Part shown: one piece after another, positions 8,342 to 16,246 of the stretch
How positions within the stretch are numbered: position 1 is the first letter of the stretch
Layout: every line of letters starts with the position of its first letter
Assembly (NCBI RefSeq): GCF_009659535.1
Contig: NZ_VJZZ01000008.1
Span: 250,001-314,000, forward strand
Source: Aggregicoccus sp. 17bor-14
Lineage (GTDB): Bacteria; Myxococcota; Myxococcia; Myxococcales; Myxococcaceae
Length of the DNA stretch: 64,000 nt
Direction: 5' to 3'
Made by a program: the position numbers and the translations under genes
The notes under the pieces: model-generated
Database searches by the model: none
The model's input: the letters and a program-made list of their open reading frames with translations, nothing else
What the model was told of the DNA's origin: nothing

Positions 8342-9577
8342 ATGACGCCCGCTCCCCCCGACGCCGCGCTGCTCTCCGTGGAGGAGGCCCGCGCCCGCGC
8401 ACTCGCCCTGCTCCCGACGCTGCCGCCCGAGCGCGTCCCCCTGGCCGAGGCCCTGGGGCGCTGCCTCGCCGAGGACGTGGTCGCCACGCGCACCCTGCCC
8501 CCCTGGGACAACTCCGCGATGGACGGCTACGCGGTGGCGAGCTCCGCGCTGCAGGCCCCCTTCCCCGTGCGCCTGCGCGTCGTGGAGACGCTCTACGCCG
8601 GGCAGCGCGCCCAGCGCACGCCGGGCCCGGGCGAGTGCACGCGGCTGATGACCGGTGCGCCCCTGCCGCCCGGCACGGACGCGGTGGTGATGCAGGAGCG
8701 CGTCGCGGTGGAGCCCGACGGCACCGTCCTCTTCGATGCGCCCGCGCCGGCGGGGCAGTTCGTGCGCAGCGCAAGCGAGGACGCGCGCGCGGGGGAGCTG
8801 CTGCTCGCGCGCGGCACGCCGCTGGGCCTGCCCGAGCTGGGCCTGCTGCTCGCGCAGGGGCGCACGGAGGCGAGCGTCCCGCGCCGCCCCCGCGTCGCCA
8901 TCCTCTCCACGGGAGACGAGCTGTGCCGCGCGGACGAGCCGCCCGGCGAGCGCATCGTGGACACCAACGGGCCGCTGCTGGCGCTCGCAGTCGCGCGGGC
9001 CGGAGGCCTTCCCACGCTGCTGGGAATTGCCCGCGACACGCTCGAGGACGTGGAGCGGGGGCTCTCGGAGGCCGAGGGCTACGACGTGGTGCTCACCAGC
9101 GCAGGCGTCTCGGTGGGGGCGCACGATCACGTGCGCGCAGCGCTCGAGCGGCGCGGCGTGCAGATGGGCTTCTGGCGGGTGGCGGTGAAGCCCGGCAAGC
9201 CGCTCGCGGTGGGCCGCAAGGGCGCGAGCGTCTACTTCGGCCTGCCCGGAAATCCCACCTCCTCCCTGGTGTCCTTCGAGCTCTTCGTGCGCCCTGCCCT
9301 GCGCCGGCTGCTCGGCTTCGAGGCCGTGGAACCGGTGCCCGTCGCGGGGCGGCTGCGGGGTGCGCTGAAGAAGCCCGCAGGGCTCGCGCACTACGTGCGG
9401 GTGCAGGCCACCTGGCGCGACGGCGCGCTGTGGGCCTCCCCCCTCCACACCCAGACCTCGGGGGCGCTGCGCTCCTCCTCGGCCGCCACCCACCTGCTGC
9501 ACTTTCCCCGCGAAGCCACGGGCCTCGCCGAGGGGGCGCCGGTGGAGCTGCTTCCCCTCTCGTGGACGGCGGGATGA
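8342..9577 (+). CDS. moeA: molybdopterin molybdenumtransferase MoeA
   Basis: A 411-residue protein matching MoeA throughout. It has the N-terminal PLAEALGRCLAEDV segment, the PPWDNSAMDGYAV motif near 55-70, and GECTRLMTGAPLPPGTDAVV near 95-115. The MoCF-biosynthesis domain has STGDEL near 195 and SAGVSVGAHDHV near 257. The C-terminal GLPGNPTSSLVSFE stretch and a beta-barrel domain follow. MoeA inserts molybdate into adenylated molybdopterin to give active molybdenum cofactor. It acts downstream of MoaA, whose gene is about 20 kb away in this window. A TAGGCT hexamer 11 bases before the ATG could be a -10 but has no matching -35. It diverges from the preceding gene. Confidence 0.96.
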   Translation: MTPAPPDAALLSVEEARARALALLPTLPPERVPLAEALGRCLAEDVVATRTLPPWDNSAMDGYAVASSALQAPFPVRLRVVETLYAGQRAQRTPGPGECTRLMTGAPLPPGTDAVVMQERVAVEPDGTVLFDAPAPAGQFVRSASEDARAGELLLARGTPLGLPELGLLLAQGRTEASVPRRPRVAILSTGDELCRADEPPGERIVDTNGPLLALAVARAGGLPTLLGIARDTLEDVERGLSEAEGYDVVLTSAGVSVGAHDHVRAALERRGVQMGFWRVAVKPGKPLAVGRKGASVYFGLPGNPTSSLVSFELFVRPALRRLLGFEAVEPVPVAGRLRGALKKPAGLAHYVRVQATWRDGALWASPLHTQTSGALRSSSAATHLLHFPREATGLAEGAPVELLPLSWTAG

Positions 9578-9647
9578 AACGTCCGGGCGGCCTCGTGCAT
9601 CTCATGCCCAGGTCGCAGAGGAAAGTTGCTCGGGGTTGACGCATCGC

Positions 9648-9701
9648 CATGCTGCCTGGCAGGCATGCCACGCACCCGATTGGCCCGTACTGTCATATAG
9701 G
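9648..9701 (+). promoter_or_regulatory. palindrome and possible -10 upstream of ribA
   Basis: An inverted repeat CATGC...GCATG (9648-9667) encloses a second inverted repeat, CTGCCTGGCAG. TATAGG at 9696-9701, identical to the good -10 of the glutamate dehydrogenase gene, ends 8 bases before the ribA ATG, so the mRNA would be almost leaderless. There is no convincing -35, which would fit an activator binding the palindrome. No FMN riboswitch is present. Confidence 0.35.
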
Positions 9702-9709
9702 TCCCCTCC

Positions 9710-10393
9710 ATGTCCGATTCGCGCACGCCCCAGGTCGTCCCCCACCGCAAGCCGGTGCAGTTCATGGAGAAGTTCTCCGAGGCGGACGTGCCCACCGAGC
9801 GCGGCGTCATCCGCACCGTGGTGTTCCGCGACCGGCGCAACGGCAAGGAGCACGTGGCGCTGATCGTGGGCCAGGTGCAGGGCGAGGAGGGCGTGCCGGT
9901 GCGCGTGCACTCCGAGTGCCTCACCAGCGAGGTGTTCGGCAGCCTCAAGTGCGACTGCCGCCAGCAGTTCGACCGGGCCATGGACTTCGTCGCGCAGAAC
10001 GGTCACGGCATCGTGCTCTACCTCCGCCAGGAGGGGCGCGGCATCGGGCTGGGCAACAAGATCAAGGCGTACGCGCTGCAGGCGAAGGGCGCGGACACCT
10101 ACGAGGCGAACCGCCAGCTGGGCTTCCCGGACGACCTGCGCAGCTACGACGTGGCGGCCGAGATGCTGCGGCTGCTGGACGTGCGCTCGGTGGACCTCAT
10201 CACCAACAACCCGCTCAAGATCGCGGGCCTGGTGGAGGAGGGCATCCCGGTGCGCCGCCGCATCCCCTCTCGCACGGTGCACAACCCGCACAACGTGGAC
10301 TACCTGCGCACGAAGCGCGAGCGCACCGGCCACCTCATCGAGGTGACTTCGGACGACGCGAGCGGCGAGGGCTCCGAGAAGAAGGTCGGCTAG
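9710..10393 (+). CDS. ribA: GTP cyclohydrolase II
   Basis: A 227-residue stand-alone GTP cyclohydrolase II, catalysing the first committed step of riboflavin synthesis (GTP to diaminohydroxyribosylaminopyrimidine 5'-phosphate). The zinc ligands are visible in SECLTSEVFGSLKCDCR (Cys residues near 70, 81 and 83). The catalytic region YLRQEGRGIGLGNKIKAY is near 105-122, and TNNPLKIAGL is near 166. There is no fused RibB (DHBP synthase) domain, so RibB must be elsewhere. The gene converges on lipB and the two stop codons overlap (TAG at 10391-10393 against CTA at 10390-10392). Confidence 0.95.
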   Translation: MSDSRTPQVVPHRKPVQFMEKFSEADVPTERGVIRTVVFRDRRNGKEHVALIVGQVQGEEGVPVRVHSECLTSEVFGSLKCDCRQQFDRAMDFVAQNGHGIVLYLRQEGRGIGLGNKIKAYALQAKGADTYEANRQLGFPDDLRSYDVAAEMLRLLDVRSVDLITNNPLKIAGLVEEGIPVRRRIPSRTVHNPHNVDYLRTKRERTGHLIEVTSDDASGEGSEKKVG

Positions 10394-11478
10394 GGGAGCG
10401 CCGCGGCGCGCCGCACCGCCTCGCGCAGGCCCTTGAAGGGCAGGCGCTGCAGCGCCTCGGGCACCCGCAGCCACTCGAACGCCGCGTGCTCCGGGCCCGT
10501 GCGGACCTCGGCGCCCGCGGGCCAGCGCACGCAGAACGCCGTCTCCTCCACGAGCCGCGGCGGCACCTGCTCACCCAGCGCGAAGGCGTGGCGGTAGGCG
10601 AGGTCGAGCAACTGCGAGGGCTCGGGCGCGAGGCCCAGCTCCTCGTGCACCTCGCGCAGCGCCGCCTCGGCGGGTGACTCGCCGGCCTCGAGGCACCCCG
10701 TGACGATCTGCCAGAAGCCGCCGCGCTCGGGCGTGCGCTGGAGCACGAGCACCTCGGCGTCAGCGCCCCGCCCGCGCAGCACCGCCACGCTCACCGTGCG
10801 CAGGGGCGGCGGGGCGGCCGCGCGCTCGCTCTCGAAGACGCGGCAGAACTGCTCGGCGAGCACCTCCTCCACCTCGGGCACGTCCACCGCGCGGCCCAGC
10901 TCGCGCTGCAGCGAGGTGACGCCCTTCTCCTGGATGCCGCAGGGCACGATGAGGCGGAAGTGCTCGAGCTGCGTGTTCACGTTGAGCGCGAAGCCGTGCG
11001 TGGTGAGCCAGCGGGAGATGTGCACGCCGATCGCGGCGATCTTGCGAGCGCGCGGGTCCTCCTCGGTGCCGAGCCACACGCCCGGCCAGCGCACGATGGT
11101 GCCCGCCTGAAGCCCGTAGCGCGCGAGCGTGTCGATCACGCAGCGCTCCACGTCGCGCACGTAGCGGCGCACGTCCTGGCGCCCCGGCGGGAGCTTGAAG
11201 ATGGGGTAGCCCACCACCTGCCCAGGCCCGTGGTACGTCACGTCGCCGCCGCGGTTCGTCTCGAAGACCTCCACCCCGGCCGCCTGCAGCTGCGCATCCG
11301 AGGCGAGGATGTTCTCGCGCTTCGCCCCGCGCCCCAGCGTGAGCACCGGCGGATGCTCGAGCAGCAGCAGCACGTCTCCCACGAGCTCCTGGGCGCGGGC
11401 GCGCGCGAACAGCGCCATCAGGTTCAGGCCGTCCTCGTACTCCACGCGGCCCAGGCGGTAGACGGTGATGGCGTTCAC
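10390..11478 (-). CDS. lipB: octanoyltransferase LipB fused to a Nudix hydrolase domain
   Basis: Residues 1-215 are LipB. They include the RGGDVTYHGPGQ motif (77-88), Lys146 in RKIAAIGVHISRW and the acyl-thioester Cys180 in IVPCGIQEKGVTSL. LipB moves octanoyl groups from acyl carrier protein to lipoyl domains, such as that of the nearby E2. Residues 228-362 are a complete Nudix domain whose box runs 261-283 with the REVHEELG core intact, so it should hydrolyse a nucleoside-diphosphate-linked substrate that cannot be predicted. The GTG start overlaps the stop of the upstream gene by four bases (GTGA), implying coupled translation. LipB alone is usually about 210-230 residues, so the Nudix part is a genuine addition. 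Confidence 0.93.
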   Translation of the reverse strand: MNAITVYRLGRVEYEDGLNLMALFARARAQELVGDVLLLLEHPPVLTLGRGAKRENILASDAQLQAAGVEVFETNRGGDVTYHGPGQVVGYPIFKLPPGRQDVRRYVRDVERCVIDTLARYGLQAGTIVRWPGVWLGTEEDPRARKIAAIGVHISRWLTTHGFALNVNTQLEHFRLIVPCGIQEKGVTSLQRELGRAVDVPEVEEVLAEQFCRVFESERAAAPPPLRTVSVAVLRGRGADAEVLVLQRTPERGGFWQIVTGCLEAGESPAEAALREVHEELGLAPEPSQLLDLAYRHAFALGEQVPPRLVEETAFCVRWPAGAEVRTGPEHAAFEWLRVPEALQRLPFKGLREAVRRAAALP

Positions 11479-12803
11479 GCCTTGCCCTTCTTCGGGCGCT
11501 TGGCGCTCGGCGGGCGCGCGGCCTCGAGCGTCCATGTCCCCGCACACAGCCGCGAGAGCAGCGACGAGAGCACGTGGCCCGAGCCCCCGGCTGCGCGCGC
11601 GAGCGCCTCCAGGGCCTCGTCCGGGACCTGCACCTCGGGCCGGGCGGAGAGCTGCGCGCGCGCGACTTGCGCGAGCAGCGCCGCATCCGGACGCGCGAGG
11701 CACACCACCGGCCCCACGGCGGCGAGCAACCGCGGGTCCAGCGCCGTGGCCTCCGCGAGCGCGGGCGCTGCGAAGACCGGGAGCGCCAGTCCCTCCTCGT
11801 ACAGGGTGAGCAGCGGCTTCGGCGCGTCCGCTCGCGCGGAGAGCAGCACGCTGTGCGCGGAGAGCGACCCGAGCCACGAGGCCAGCGCCCCCTGCTCCTC
11901 GGCGGGCAGCCGGTCCACGTCCTCGAGCACGAGCGCGCGCCCGAGCGGAGGCAGCGTGCGCTGCGCCGGCTCTCCACGCACTGCGCGCCCGTCCGCCACG
12001 AGCGCGCTCACCCAGACACTCTTGCCCGAGCCCTCGGGCCCCAGCAGCAGCGTGCAGGAGGGAGGCCCGGCGAGCGCGCGCTCGAGCAGCGCCTGCGCAC
12101 CCTCCTGCCCCACCAGCTGCAGCGTGGGCGCGCTGCGCTCCAGCGCGCGCCCGGTGCCCGGCGCGGGCGCGGGCCCCCCGAGCATCCCGGAGGACTCTCC
12201 CGTGCAGCCCGCGCAGATGAAGGCCCCGGCGGGACCGGCCACCAGTGCGCCCACCTCGGTGTGCGGACGGCAGCAGAAGGAGCACCAGGCCTCGAGCGCA
12301 GGGTCCGCCCGGGTGGGCCCGCGCTCCACCATCCGGCGCGCACGCCCCGAGGGCACGGCCTCCTCGGCCTCGGGATCCGGCAGCAGCGTGGCAGCGCTCT
12401 CCACCGCGCGCTCCAGCGCTGCGGCGTCCAGCGTCTCGTCGGCCGCGGCGGCCGCGAGCGAGAGCGCCTCGAGGGTCTGCTGCGCCAGCAGCTCCGCCTC
12501 GCGCGCGCGGCGCTGCTCCTGCAGCTCGCTCAAGGAGTGCACGCGGGCCTGCGGCGGCTCACCGGGCTCGAATCGGGTCTCGCCGTCCGGCTCGGCCTCG
12601 AGCCGCTCCAGGGCCTCGGCCACGTCGCCACGCGTGCCGTCCAGCCGCAGCGCCTGGCGGAGCATCTGCAGGGCGCGCCGGCGGTTGCCCGCCTCGCGGT
12701 ACTGCCGGGCTGCGAGCTGCAACAGCTCGATGGCTCCGGGGACGTCGCCCCGGAGCTCTGCCGCCTGGGCGGCGCGGATCGTCTCGCGAACGTCTTCGGC
12801 CAT
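11475..12803 (-). CDS. unknown protein with TPR-like helices, ClpX-type zinc finger and P-loop domain
   Basis: A 442-residue protein. Residues 1-75 are helical and TPR-like (AAELRGDVPGAIELLQLAAR, then RRALQMLRQALRLD). A low-complexity linker follows. Residues 173-199 form a C4 zinc finger like that at the start of ClpX (CSFCC...CAGC). From about 245 there is a P-loop domain with Walker A LLGPEGSGKS (about 252-261) and a Walker-B-like LVLEDVDRL (about 284-292). I see no clear Sensor-1 or arginine-finger motif, so whether it hydrolyses ATP is open. It ends in a Lys-rich tail. It sits 44 bases after the E2 gene and overlaps lipB, so a role around the dehydrogenase or lipoylation is possible, but no function is established by sequence. 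Confidence 0.75.
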   Translation of the reverse strand: MAEDVRETIRAAQAAELRGDVPGAIELLQLAARQYREAGNRRRALQMLRQALRLDGTRGDVAEALERLEAEPDGETRFEPGEPPQARVHSLSELQEQRRAREAELLAQQTLEALSLAAAAADETLDAAALERAVESAATLLPDPEAEEAVPSGRARRMVERGPTRADPALEAWCSFCCRPHTEVGALVAGPAGAFICAGCTGESSGMLGGPAPAPGTGRALERSAPTLQLVGQEGAQALLERALAGPPSCTLLLGPEGSGKSVWVSALVADGRAVRGEPAQRTLPPLGRALVLEDVDRLPAEEQGALASWLGSLSAHSVLLSARADAPKPLLTLYEEGLALPVFAAPALAEATALDPRLLAAVGPVVCLARPDAALLAQVARAQLSARPEVQVPDEALEALARAAGGSGHVLSSLLSRLCAGTWTLEAARPPSAKRPKKGKA

Positions 12804-12847
12804 GGTGCCAGCCTACCTCCGCGCGAGGCCCTCCGCTGGCGCCCTGC

Positions 12848-14143
12848 TCAGGCCAGCTCGAGGAAGAGCAGCTCGGGCTTCTCCAGGTACTTGATGACCT
12901 CGTAGCAGAACTCCGCGCCCACCGAGCCGTCGATGACGCGGTGATCGAAGGACACCGAGAGGTTCATCATCTCGCGCACCACCACCTGGTCGTCCTTCAC
13001 CATGGGGCGCTTGCGCATGCGGTGCACGCCGAGGATGCCCACCTCGGGGTGGTTGATGATGGGGGTGGCGAAGAGGCCGCCGGTCTGACCCAGCGAGGTG
13101 ATGGTGAAGGTGCCGCCGGTGAGCTCCTCCATCTTCAGCTTGCGGTCGCGCGCTGCGTCCGCGAGGCGCTGGATCTCCTGCGCCAGCTCCCGGATGCTCT
13201 TGCGGTCCGCGTCGTGCACCACCGCCACGGTGAGGCCGTCCGGCGTGCTCACCGCGAAGCCGATGTTGTACTGGCCGCGCACCACCAGCTCCTGCGTGGC
13301 CTCGTCGAAGTTCGCGTTGAGGTGCGGGAACTTCTTGAGCGCCGCGATGGTGGCCTTGGTGATGAAGGGCAGGAAGGACAGCTTCGTCTTGTCGCCCGAG
13401 GCCGCGAGCATCTCGTTGAGCTTCTTGCGCATCGCGACGAGCTCCGTCGCGTCCGTCTCCTCCACGAAGGTGAAGTGCGGCATCAGCGTCTTCGAGCGCA
13501 CCATCTTCTCGGCGATCTTCTTGCGCAGGCCCTTGAGCGGGATGCGCTGATCGCCCTGGGTGTGGCCCAGCGGCGCAGGGGCCGCGGGCTTCGCGGCGGC
13601 CGGCGCCACCACCTGGTTCGCGGCGACCTTGTTCGCGCCGCCTCCGCCCTCGAGCGCCGCCATCACGTCCGCCTTCGTCACGCGGCCCTGCGGCCCCGAG
13701 CCGGAGATCTCGGCGAGGTTCAGCCCGTGCTCGCGCGCCATGCGGCGGGTGACGGGGGTGGCGAGCACCTTCGTGTCCGAGGCGGCGCCGTTGCCCGCCT
13801 CGCCCTTCGCGGCCATGGCCGGAGCGGCGGCAGCGGCAGGAGCGGCGGCCGCGGCGGGGGCCGCATGCGCGCCGTGACCTGCGGCCTGCGCGGGCACCGC
13901 GCCCTCGGTCTCGAAGACCGCGAGCAGCTGGTGCACCTTGGCCATGTCACCCTCCTTGCCGTGCACGGAGACGACCTTGCCGCGGGTGGGGCTGGGCACG
14001 GTGACGGTGGCCTTGTCGGTCATCACCTCGCAGAGGACGTCGTCCTCCTTCACCAGGTCACCCGGCTTGACGTTCCACTTGACGATCTCGCCCTCCATCA
14101 CGCCTTCGCCGAGGTCGGGGAGCTTGAATTCAAAGGTCGCCAT
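12848..14143 (-). CDS. 2-oxoacid dehydrogenase E2 (dihydrolipoamide acyltransferase)
   Basis: A 431-residue E2. The N-terminal lipoyl domain carries its modified Lys at 44 (EVMTDKATV). An Ala/Pro-rich swinging linker (about 85-125) follows, then a peripheral subunit-binding domain (TPVTRRMAREHGLNL, about 137-172), and the acyltransferase core ending with the catalytic SFDHRVIDGSVGAEF near 400. E2 carries acyl groups on lipoate and passes them to CoA. The DKATV lipoyl signature and single lipoyl domain are typical of the branched-chain-type E2 family, but substrate (pyruvate or branched-chain) cannot be settled without the E1 genes, which are not here. ATG 14143 is preceded by GGAAAG. It lies between lipA and the zinc-finger gene on the same strand. 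Confidence 0.92.
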   Translation of the reverse strand: MATFEFKLPDLGEGVMEGEIVKWNVKPGDLVKEDDVLCEVMTDKATVTVPSPTRGKVVSVHGKEGDMAKVHQLLAVFETEGAVPAQAAGHGAHAAPAAAAAPAAAAAPAMAAKGEAGNGAASDTKVLATPVTRRMAREHGLNLAEISGSGPQGRVTKADVMAALEGGGGANKVAANQVVAPAAAKPAAPAPLGHTQGDQRIPLKGLRKKIAEKMVRSKTLMPHFTFVEETDATELVAMRKKLNEMLAASGDKTKLSFLPFITKATIAALKKFPHLNANFDEATQELVVRGQYNIGFAVSTPDGLTVAVVHDADRKSIRELAQEIQRLADAARDRKLKMEELTGGTFTITSLGQTGGLFATPIINHPEVGILGVHRMRKRPMVKDDQVVVREMMNLSVSFDHRVIDGSVGAEFCYEVIKYLEKPELLFLELA

Positions 14144-14271
14144 GTTCAGGTCTTTCCGTTGAGGCAGGTTCGGGTTTGGATTCTGGGGCCCGCAGATAAT
14201 GCGGCTGGCGCGCAAAGGGAACCCTGCAGTGGCGTCGCGTCACCCGATGGACGGCAGCCGCGCGGCGGGGC

Positions 14272-15201
14272 TCAGGCGCTGCGCTCGGCGCGCTCGCGGT
14301 CCATGAGGCCCTTCATGAAGAACTCGGCGGCGCGGTAGCTCGAGCGCACCAGCGGGCCACTCGCCACGTAGAGGAAGCCGAAGGACTCGGCGAGCTTCTT
14401 GTAGTCCTCGAACTGCTGCGGCGTGACGAAGCGCTGCACGCGCAGGTGGTACTGGCTGGGCTGCAGGTACTGCCCCAGGGTGAGCACGTCCACGCCCACC
14501 TCGCGCAGGTCCTTGAAGGCCTGCTCCAGCTCGGCGTCCGTCTCGCCCAGGCCCACCATGATGGAGCTCTTGGTGTAGAGCCCCTCGGGGCGCTTCTTGA
14601 GGTAGTCCAGCACGCGCAGCGACTGGCGGTAGGTGGCGCGGCGGTCGCGCACCGTGGGGGTGAGGCGCTCCACGGTTTCCAGGTTGTGCGCCACCACGTG
14701 GGGGCGCGCGTGGGCGACCGTGTCCAGGTCCTTCTCCACGCCCTTGAAGTCCGGGATGAGCACCTCGACCACCGTCTTGGGGCTCTGGCGGCGCAGCTCG
14801 GTGATGGCGAGCGCGAAGTGGCTCGCGCCGCCGTCCGGGCGGTCGTCGCGGTTCACCGAGGTGACCACGATGTACTCGAGGTCCATCTCCTTCACCGCCT
14901 CGGCGAGGTGGATGGGCTCCATCGGGTCCAGCGGCGGGGGCGCGCCCACCTTCACGTGGCAGAAGCGGCAGGCGCGCGTGCACACCTCACCCATCAGCAT
15001 CACGGTGGCGGTGCCGCCGCCCCAGCACTCGGCGATGTTCGGGCAGCGCGCCTCCTCGCACACGGTGGCGAGCTTCGTGCGCTTCACGATGCCCTTCACC
15101 CGTTCGTAGCCCTCGCCGTGCGGCAGGCGCACCTTGAGCCACTCGGGCTTGCGGGTGGTGTCGCTGACCTGGGGGAGCGGGAAGCGGTCGGGGGTCGCCA
15201 T
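14272..15201 (-). CDS. lipA: lipoyl synthase
   Basis: A 309-residue radical-SAM enzyme that inserts two sulfurs into octanoyl-lysine on lipoyl domains. Both iron-sulfur clusters are visible: the auxiliary cluster Cys48, Cys53 and Cys59 (CEEARCPNIAEC) and the radical-SAM cluster Cys74, Cys78 and Cys81 (CTRACRFC). The C-terminal GPLVRSSYRA holds the conserved Ser that ligates the auxiliary cluster. It leads the minus-strand group lipA, E2, zinc-finger protein, lipB, so the lipoate-making enzymes and their substrate are encoded together. ATG 15201 gives the normal N-terminus; a promoter sits immediately upstream. Confidence 0.96.
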   Translation of the reverse strand: MATPDRFPLPQVSDTTRKPEWLKVRLPHGEGYERVKGIVKRTKLATVCEEARCPNIAECWGGGTATVMLMGEVCTRACRFCHVKVGAPPPLDPMEPIHLAEAVKEMDLEYIVVTSVNRDDRPDGGASHFALAITELRRQSPKTVVEVLIPDFKGVEKDLDTVAHARPHVVAHNLETVERLTPTVRDRRATYRQSLRVLDYLKKRPEGLYTKSSIMVGLGETDAELEQAFKDLREVGVDVLTLGQYLQPSQYHLRVQRFVTPQQFEDYKKLAESFGFLYVASGPLVRSSYRAAEFFMKGLMDRERAERSA

Positions 15202-15212
15202 GAGTCGCGGGC

Positions 15213-15242
15213 CTTCTAGGGGCGGGGTGGAACGGGGGTCAA
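15213..15242 (-). promoter_or_regulatory. candidate lipA promoter
   Basis: TTGACC (15237-15242), an 18-base spacer and TAGAAG (15213-15218), read on the minus strand. The predicted start is about five bases before the lipA ATG, so the message would be nearly leaderless. Two perfect inverted repeats lie just upstream (15253-15269 with 7-base arms, 15278-15290 with 6-base arms) and could be regulator sites. Confidence 0.45.
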
Positions 15243-15397
15243 GGGAGAAGCCCTGACGCAAGGCGTCAGCTCCGGGCCTCCCCCGGGGAGCCCTCTCCCT
15301 TTAACGCAGCCGGAGCGGCCTGGCAGGCCCGCCGGGGTGCGAATTTCCCGGGCGCTCCCGGCGGCAAGAAGGCCGGCTCATCCCCATCCTTCCGGCC

Positions 15398-16165
15398 ATG
15401 GGCGTGGTTCACCTGGGGACGAGCGGCTACGTGTACCGGCACTGGCGGGGGGACTTCTACCCGGCCGACCTGGCGACCGGGCGGTGGCTCCCCTACTACG
15501 CGCGGGTGTTCCACACGGTGGAGCTCAACGCGACATTCTACCGGCTGCCCACGCCGGAGGCCGTGGAGGGCTGGCGCCGCCAGGTGCCGCGCGGCTTCCG
15601 CTTCGCCGCGAAGGGCAGCCGCTTCCTCACGCACATGAAGCGCCTGCTCGAGACGGGCGAGGGCCTCTCCCGCTTCTACGGGCTGGTGCGCGGGCTGGGC
15701 CCCGCGCTGGGGCCCGTGCTCTGGCAGCTGCCGCCGCAGATGACGAAGCCGGACCCGGGGAGGCTCGAGAACTTCCTCGCGCACCTGCCCCCGGACCTGG
15801 CGTCCGCCTTCGAGTTCCGCCACGCGGCCTGGTACCGCGAGGACATCCTGCGCTTGCTGGACGCGCACGGCGCCGCGGTGGTGGAGCACGACCTGCTCGA
15901 CGTCCGCCCGCCCCGCACCACCGGGCGCTTTCGCTACGTGCGCTTCCACGGCGCCACCGAGAAGTACCGCAGCGGCTACGGGCGGCGGATGCTCGCGCCC
16001 TACGCGCGAGACCTCGCCGCCTGGCGCGACGCGGGCGGCGAGGCCTGGGTGTACTTCAACAACGACCTGGGCGGCCATGCCCCGCGCGATGCGCTGGAGC
16101 TCGCGGACCTCATGGGCGAGGCGGTGGACGTGCCCGAGGCCGAGCTGCCCGCGGCGCCGCACTGA
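15398..16165 (+). CDS. DUF72 (YecE-like) protein
   Basis: A 255-residue protein with the DUF72 signature. It starts HLGTSGYVYRHWRGDFYP and has the NATFYRLPTPEAVEGWR and FRFAAKGSRFLTHMKRL segments. It ends with an AYVYFNN-type motif (WVYFNNDLGGHAP near 225). DUF72 proteins adopt a TIM-barrel fold; their reaction is not established. It is alone between lipA (divergent) and lpd (convergent) and shows no operon links. Confidence 0.9.
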   Translation: MGVVHLGTSGYVYRHWRGDFYPADLATGRWLPYYARVFHTVELNATFYRLPTPEAVEGWRRQVPRGFRFAAKGSRFLTHMKRLLETGEGLSRFYGLVRGLGPALGPVLWQLPPQMTKPDPGRLENFLAHLPPDLASAFEFRHAAWYREDILRLLDAHGAAVVEHDLLDVRPPRTTGRFRYVRFHGATEKYRSGYGRRMLAPYARDLAAWRDAGGEAWVYFNNDLGGHAPRDALELADLMGEAVDVPEAELPAAPH

Positions 16166-16188
16166 GGCCGTGCGCCCTGCGAAATGAC

Positions 16189-16223
16189 AGAGGCCGCCCG
16201 GAGCAGCGCTCCAGACGGCCTCT
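16189..16223. terminator. hairpin between convergent DUF72 and lpd genes
   Basis: Eight-base arms AGAGGCCG and CGGCCTCT with an inner GGAGC/GCTCC pairing. It lies between two converging stop codons, so a shared terminator is reasonable, though neither strand has a good U tract. Confidence 0.4.
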
Positions 16224-16246
16224 CCCTCACACGCGAGCCGCGGGGC

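Noticed and set aside
9578-9709. A possible FMN riboswitch upstream of ribA.
   Set aside because: No RFN-element consensus and too little space for the roughly 140-base aptamer.
15253-15290. Two inverted repeats upstream of lipA as terminators.
   Set aside because: They lie between divergent genes, so no transcript needs ending there; listed only as possible operator sites.
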